From Dehalococcoidia bacterium (lineage in GTDB: Bacteria; Chloroflexota; Dehalococcoidia; E44-bin15): a stretch of 9,365 nucleotides of DNA. The notes below the pieces were generated by a model. It saw only the letters and a list, made by a program, of their open reading frames with translations, ran no database searches and was not told the origin of the DNA. Made by a program: the position numbers and the translations under genes. The stretch covers positions 1 through 9,365 of the forward strand of contig DAOUVR010000033.1 in the NCBI GenBank assembly GCA_030667555.1, given 5' to 3'. Of the stretch, positions 5,692 to 9,365 are shown piece after piece. How positions within the stretch are numbered: the stretch's first letter is position 1; each line of letters opens with the position of its first letter.

Positions 5692-6141
5692 ATGCGTATT
5701 GCTATCGGCTGCGACCATAAGGGGTTTAATCTCAAGAAGGCAATTATCAAATTGCTTTCTGAAGAAGGGCATAGCTACGAGGACTTTGGCTGTTACGATA
5801 CTGAACCGGTGGACTATCCCGATTTTGCCAGGAGCGTAGCTCAGGCAGTGGCACAGAGACGTTTCGACCACGGCATCCTTATCTGCAGCACGGGCATTGG
5901 CATGAGTATCGCAGCAAACAAGGTGCCTGGGGTGTATGCCGCCCTGTGCCATGATGTCTTTAGCGCCCAGCGCAGCCGGCAGCACAACAACGCCAATGTG
6001 CTATGCCTCGGTGGGTCGGTAATCGGGGTAGACCTGGCTAAGGATATTGTCCACGCCTATCTTGGTGCTGATTTTGAAGGAGGAAGGCACGCGCAGCGTT
6101 TAGAGAAAGTAAAGGCGCTGGAGCAGCAACAGCTTCCTTGA
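5692..6141 (+). CDS. rpiB: Ribose-5-phosphate isomerase B (RpiB/LacA/LacB family)
   Basis: 149 aa, the normal size. It interconverts ribose 5-phosphate and ribulose 5-phosphate in the non-oxidative pentose phosphate pathway. Visible: RIAIGCDHKG (2-11) with D8 and H9 for the sugar, DYPDFA (41-46), ICSTGIGMSIAANK (64-77) with catalytic Cys65, the anion hole after it, SRQHNNANVL (95-104) with His98 for ring opening, and the ending EGGRHAQRLEKV. ATG 5692 is chosen over GTG 5683 because AAGGAGGTGG (5677-5686) is at ideal distance and the family starts with M-(R/K)-I-A-I. The cysteine and GTG-G pattern favour RpiB over the galactose-6-phosphate isomerases LacA/LacB, and no lac genes are nearby. Confidence 0.96.
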   Translation: MRIAIGCDHKGFNLKKAIIKLLSEEGHSYEDFGCYDTEPVDYPDFARSVAQAVAQRRFDHGILICSTGIGMSIAANKVPGVYAALCHDVFSAQRSRQHNNANVLCLGGSVIGVDLAKDIVHAYLGADFEGGRHAQRLEKVKALEQQQLP

Positions 6142-6196
6142 CAAACATCGCTCTTCGTTGCTAATATGGTCTTGCTTTCCGAAATGAGAAAGTAAT

Positions 6197-8080
6197 ATGG
6201 TCAAGTTATTAGACCGCATCAATGAGCCCGCCGACCTAAAGGAATTGACCCCTTCCGAACTCGAGCAGCTTGCAAGTGAAATTCGAGAGGAGATCATTAC
6301 CACAGTGGGTGCCAACGGCGGGCATCTTGCTTCCAACCTCGGAGTAGTTGAGCTCACCATCGCCCTGCATCGGTGTTTCGAAAGCCCTCACGATAAGATT
6401 GTGTGGGACGTCGGCCATCAGACGTATGCTCACAAGCTACTCACCGGCCGTAGGGAGCGTTTCTCTACCATTCGCCAGCACGGAGGCCTTAGCGGATTTG
6501 CTGAGCGGGAGGAGAGCCCTCATGACGCCTTTGGTACCGGGCACGCCTCGACATCCATATCAGCAGCGCTGGGTATGGCGATAGCCCGCGATTTAGCAGG
6601 TGAAAACCACAGTGTGGTAGCGGTAATCGGCGATGCTGCTCTGGCAGGGGGAATGGCTTTTGAAGCATTGAATCAAGCAGGGCACTTGGGCACCAAGCTC
6701 ATAGTGCTCTTGAATGATAACGGGATGGCGATCTCGCCAAGTGTAGGCGCCCTCTCCAAGCTCTTTTACCGGCTCCGACTCGACCGCCGCTATCACCGAG
6801 CCAGAGAGGATGCGTCGCACATGGCAGCAAAACTACCCATGGGAACCAAGCTGCGGCAAGTGTGGAAACGGGTAGAGAAAGGCGTGAAGGGTATAATCAT
6901 TCCCTCGATGTTCTGGGACGAGCTTGGCTTTACCTATATTGGACCGATCGATGGGCATGATATCACCGAACTAGAGACAGTGCTGTTCCAGGTAAAAAAA
7001 TACTATCATAGGCCGACTCTTGTCCACGTGGTCACCAAGAAGGGCAAAGGGCATCGCCCTGCCGAGACGGATGCGGTTGGTTTTCATGGTGTGTCCCCAA
7101 ATCAAAGCAAGAAAGAAAGTTCCCCCTCGTATAGTGAGGTCTTTGGTAAAACGGTCCTCCGGCTTGCCATGGAGAATCCCAAAGTAATAGCCATCACTGC
7201 CGCGATGCCTGAAAGCACCGGCCTAAGCATCGTTGCTGACAAGTTCCCGAAAAGGATTTTTGATGTGGGCATCTGTGAGCAACATGCCGTTACATTCGCT
7301 GCAGGGCTTGCCACCCAGGGATTTTGCCCCATTGTCGCTATATATTCCACCTTCCTCCAGCGTGCCATTGACCAGGTCATCCACGATGTTTGTCTCCAGA
7401 ACCTGCCGGTGATCTTTGCCATCGACCGAGGGGGAATTGTGGGCGAAGATGGCAAGACCCACCAGGGCACCTTCGACCTCTCATATCTAAGTTTTATTCC
7501 TAACATGGTTCTCGCCTCGCCGAAAGATGAGAACGAGCTTCAACACCTGCTTTACACAGCGGTGAGGGCAAACCGCCCCTTTGCGATTCGCTACCCCAAA
7601 GGCCCCGGATTGGGTGTATCTCTGGAAGAGGAGCTACACGAACTGCCCATAGGGAAGGGGGAAGTGCTCAGGACCGGGGATGACGTCGCAATCCTTGCCA
7701 TAGGCTCTACTGTAGCGCCATGCATTGAAGCGGCGCAAAGATTAGCCGACAAAGGGATAGGATGCACCGTGATCAATGCCTGCTTCATCAAGCCTCTCGA
7801 TTCATCACTAATCCTGGATGCAGCCCAACGAATCAAGAGGGTAGTTACTATCGAGGATAATGCTCTAAAGGGCGGGTTTGGCAGCGCCGTGCTTGAACTT
7901 TTGGAAAGCTCGCCCATCCATGAGCTTGAGATTGAGCGCATTGGACTACCCGACGAGTTTGCGGAACACGGATCTCTGGATACGCTTCGCGCCAAGTATG
8001 ATCTGGATACTGAAGGGATAGTGAAGCGGGTTCTATGCGCCTTTCCTCAGCTTGCTTCTTTGGTGGAAACAAAGAAGTAG
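6197..8080 (+). CDS. dxs: 1-deoxy-D-xylulose-5-phosphate synthase
   Basis: 627 aa, full length for DXS, a thiamine-diphosphate transketolase-like homodimer. It condenses pyruvate and glyceraldehyde 3-phosphate to DXP, feeding isoprenoids (MEP pathway), thiamine and pyridoxal phosphate. Motifs: GGHLASNLGVVELT (41-54), DVGHQTYAHKLLTGR (71-85), GFAEREESPHDAFGTGHAS (100-118), the ThDP/Mg site GDAALAGGMAFEALN (145-159) to LNDNGMAIS (172-180), GPIDGHD (249-255), KKGKGHRPAE (281-290), catalytic Glu361 in ICEQHA, and DRGGIVGEDGKTHQGTFD (410-427). The more usual GDG is GDA here, while the metal-binding D146 and N175 remain. The start is ATG 6197 with a weak GAGAAAG site; the N-terminus MVKLLDRINEPADLK fits the family. 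It lies 55 nt after rpiB, probably the same transcript, and is followed by an intrinsic terminator. Confidence 0.97.
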   Translation: MVKLLDRINEPADLKELTPSELEQLASEIREEIITTVGANGGHLASNLGVVELTIALHRCFESPHDKIVWDVGHQTYAHKLLTGRRERFSTIRQHGGLSGFAEREESPHDAFGTGHASTSISAALGMAIARDLAGENHSVVAVIGDAALAGGMAFEALNQAGHLGTKLIVLLNDNGMAISPSVGALSKLFYRLRLDRRYHRAREDASHMAAKLPMGTKLRQVWKRVEKGVKGIIIPSMFWDELGFTYIGPIDGHDITELETVLFQVKKYYHRPTLVHVVTKKGKGHRPAETDAVGFHGVSPNQSKKESSPSYSEVFGKTVLRLAMENPKVIAITAAMPESTGLSIVADKFPKRIFDVGICEQHAVTFAAGLATQGFCPIVAIYSTFLQRAIDQVIHDVCLQNLPVIFAIDRGGIVGEDGKTHQGTFDLSYLSFIPNMVLASPKDENELQHLLYTAVRANRPFAIRYPKGPGLGVSLEEELHELPIGKGEVLRTGDDVAILAIGSTVAPCIEAAQRLADKGIGCTVINACFIKPLDSSLILDAAQRIKRVVTIEDNALKGGFGSAVLELLESSPIHELEIERIGLPDEFAEHGSLDTLRAKYDLDTEGIVKRVLCAFPQLASLVETKK

Positions 8081-8124
8081 AAAGAGCTGGGAGTACAGAA
8101 AGACGATGCTTAATGGAGCTTAGC

Positions 8125-8141
8125 GATATGTCCGCCATATC
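8125..8141 (+). other. Hairpin that competes with the dxs-pgk terminator
   Basis: GATATG (8125-8130) and CATATC (8136-8141) form a perfect 6-bp stem with a 5-nt TCCGC loop. The right arm shares bases 8137-8141 with the left arm of the terminator stem, so the two cannot form together. CATATC recurs at 8149-8154 in the terminator loop and offers GATATG a second partner. The layout is that of an antiterminator, but the stem is AT-rich and much weaker than the terminator. Confidence 0.35.
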
Positions 8142-8174
8142 AGGTGACCATATCTAGCACCTGATATTTTTGTT
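8137..8174 (+). terminator. Rho-independent terminator between dxs and pgk
   Basis: ATATCAGGTG (8137-8146) and CACCTGATAT (8158-8167) form a perfect 10-bp stem around an 11-nt loop, followed at once by a T-run and GTT (8167-8174). It lies 56 nt after the dxs stop codon and 29 nt before the pgk start. It would end the sua5-rpiB-dxs transcript or control read-through into pgk. No obvious promoter is seen in the 29 nt left before pgk. Confidence 0.85.
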
Positions 8175-8203
8175 CATAGATGGATGGACAACGAGGAGAA
8201 GGA

Positions 8204-9365
8204 ATGAACAAGAAAACCATCAGAGACATCGATGTCACAGGCAAAAGGGTTTTAGTAAGGGTTGATCTCAATGTTCCCTTGGACGAGAAAGGCGCCATCG
8301 CCGATGACACCCGAATTCGTGCTGTGCTCCCTACCATTAGGTATCTTACTGATAATAAGGCGCGAGTGATCCTTTGCTCACATTTGGGACGTCCCGAAGG
8401 AAAGGTGGTCGATGAGCTAAGGCTGGCCCCGGTGGCTGAGCGTCTGTCTCAGCTCCTCAATTCGCATGTGGAGATGGCCACCGACTGTATCGGACCCAAG
8501 GTCGAAGAAGCAGTACGAAAACTCAAAAAGGGTGACATCCTCATGCTGGAAAACCTGCGCTTCCATCCCGAGGAGGAGAAGAACGACCCCAAATTTGCTT
8601 GGGCTCTAGCTCAACTCGCTGATATCCATGTTAATGACGCCTTCGGCACTGCCCACAGGAAACATGCCTCCAATGTAGGTGTTACCGCGTATCTTACCAG
8701 CGTAGCCGGCTTCTTGATGGAGAAAGAGATAGATATGCTTGATAAAGCCCTTGAAGATCCAGCGCGCCCTTTCACTGCCATCATCGGGGGTGCAAAGATA
8801 AGCGATAAGATAGGGGTAATAGAAAATATATTGGGTAGGGTAGACTCCCTGATCATTGCCGGAGGTATGGGCTCCACCTTTTTGAAGGCTTTGAAGTACG
8901 ATGTTGGCGAATCTCCTGTAGAAAACAATAAGTTAAGCCTAGCACAGCGACTGATGGAGAAGGCCGAAGAGAAAGGGGTTCACCTCCTCCTGCCTACCGA
9001 TGTCGTAGTTGCCGACAAATTTGAACCACGTGCCAAGTCTAAAACCGTGCAGATTACTGGAGTGCCCTCAGGATGGCAAGTTATGGACATCGGGCCACGG
9101 AGTATCGCGCTTTTTGAAGCTAAGCTCCGCAAGAGTAAAACGATCGTCTGGAACGTACCGGTGGGCGTCTTCGAGTTCCCCAAGTTCGCCAATGGGACCC
9201 AGGCTATTGCACACCTTCTGGCAGGTTTAGATGCTACCACTATCATCGGGGGAGGCTCAACCGCTGAGGCTGTTGAGGAACTGGGACTGGTGGACAATAT
9301 GACCCATGTCTCCACAGGTGGAGGGGCCTCGCTAAGATTTCTTGAGGGCCAACCAATGCCCGGGA
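8204..9365 (+). CDS. pgk: Phosphoglycerate kinase, C-terminus cut by the window edge
   Basis: 387 codons are present of an expected 395-400, so only about ten residues are missing. It transfers phosphate between 1,3-bisphosphoglycerate and ADP in glycolysis/gluconeogenesis, as a cytoplasmic monomer. N-domain substrate residues: RVDLNVP (19-25), SHLGRP (59-64), LENLRFHPEEEKND (115-128), DAFGTAHRKHAS (145-156). C-domain nucleotide site: GGAKISDK (195-202), GGMGSTFLKA (220-229), DIGPRS (295-300), VWNVPVGVFEFPKFANGT (315-332), GGGST (349-353), STGGGASLRFLEG (370-382). The start is ATG 8204 with GAGGAGAAGG upstream. Two positions are unusual: the normally glycine-containing WNGP is WNVP, and GGGD is GGGS; I recall the latter from some Chloroflexota and other PGKs. 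No frameshift is seen. Expression may depend on read-through of the preceding terminator. Confidence 0.96.
   Translation, partial: MNKKTIRDIDVTGKRVLVRVDLNVPLDEKGAIADDTRIRAVLPTIRYLTDNKARVILCSHLGRPEGKVVDELRLAPVAERLSQLLNSHVEMATDCIGPKVEEAVRKLKKGDILMLENLRFHPEEEKNDPKFAWALAQLADIHVNDAFGTAHRKHASNVGVTAYLTSVAGFLMEKEIDMLDKALEDPARPFTAIIGGAKISDKIGVIENILGRVDSLIIAGGMGSTFLKALKYDVGESPVENNKLSLAQRLMEKAEEKGVHLLLPTDVVVADKFEPRAKSKTVQITGVPSGWQVMDIGPRSIALFEAKLRKSKTIVWNVPVGVFEFPKFANGTQAIAHLLAGLDATTIIGGGSTAEAVEELGLVDNMTHVSTGGGASLRFLEGQPMPG

Noticed and set aside
5437..5985. 182-codon minus-strand frame across tsaC and rpiB
   Set aside because: Antisense to two genes whose catalytic motifs are intact; no independent coding evidence.
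7102..7995. Two 134-codon minus-strand frames inside dxs
   Set aside because: Shadows of the dxs coding frame, with serine/arginine-rich nonsense translations.
1..9365. CRISPR array, tRNA/rRNA genes, complete insertion sequence or phage genes
   Set aside because: No regularly spaced repeats, no cloverleaf-like or rRNA segments, and no transposase, integrase or phage motifs were seen on either strand.

Overview
This window looks like the chromosome of an anaerobic bacterium. It carries two kinds of content: a set of oxygen-sensitive-type 2-hydroxyacyl-CoA dehydratase / benzoyl-CoA reductase family subunits, and ordinary housekeeping metabolism genes. The phosphoglycerate kinase has a GGGST motif and the sua5-rpiB-dxs-pgk order is compact. 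From memory both recall uncultured Chloroflexota (Dehalococcoidia-like) or clostridial genomes; this is a weak inference and no taxonomic marker is present.

Left part (1-4279, minus strand). Two consecutive A-B gene pairs encode the two different subunit types of the 2-hydroxyacyl-CoA dehydratase family. In transcription order they are A2 (4279-3146), B2 (3141-1912), A1 (1330-176) and B1 (186 to beyond position 1, partial). The A subunits are about two thirds identical by eye and the B subunits are clearly related, so this is a tandem duplication of the pair. The leader and promoter region upstream of each A gene is also recognisably duplicated. A gene-free stretch of about 580 bp separates the pairs. 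It holds a plausible sigma-70-type promoter for the downstream pair, two AT-rich dyads and a GC-rich inverted repeat. No ATPase activator, CoA transferase or other pathway enzyme is inside the window.

Middle (4388-5058). An Rrf2-family regulator with three clustered cysteines (an IscR-like Fe-S signature) lies upstream of the dehydratase genes on the same strand. Its own promoter is embedded in two dyad symmetries, which suggests autoregulation. A control link from Rrf2 to the iron-sulfur dehydratases is an inference from position.

Right part (5068-9365, plus strand). A housekeeping cluster runs the other way: threonylcarbamoyl-AMP synthase (tRNA t6A modification), ribose-5-phosphate isomerase B, 1-deoxyxylulose-5-phosphate synthase (entry to the MEP isoprenoid pathway), then phosphoglycerate kinase cut by the window edge. 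The tRNA-modification gene starts with GTG only about 10 nt after a good extended -10 element, so it may be translated from a leaderless message. A strong intrinsic terminator separates dxs from pgk, and an upstream hairpin that excludes it could make this a regulated terminator.

No RNA genes, CRISPR arrays, complete insertion sequences or phage genes were seen. The most interesting unexplained content is the duplicated dehydratase/reductase system of unknown substrate and its possible Rrf2 control.
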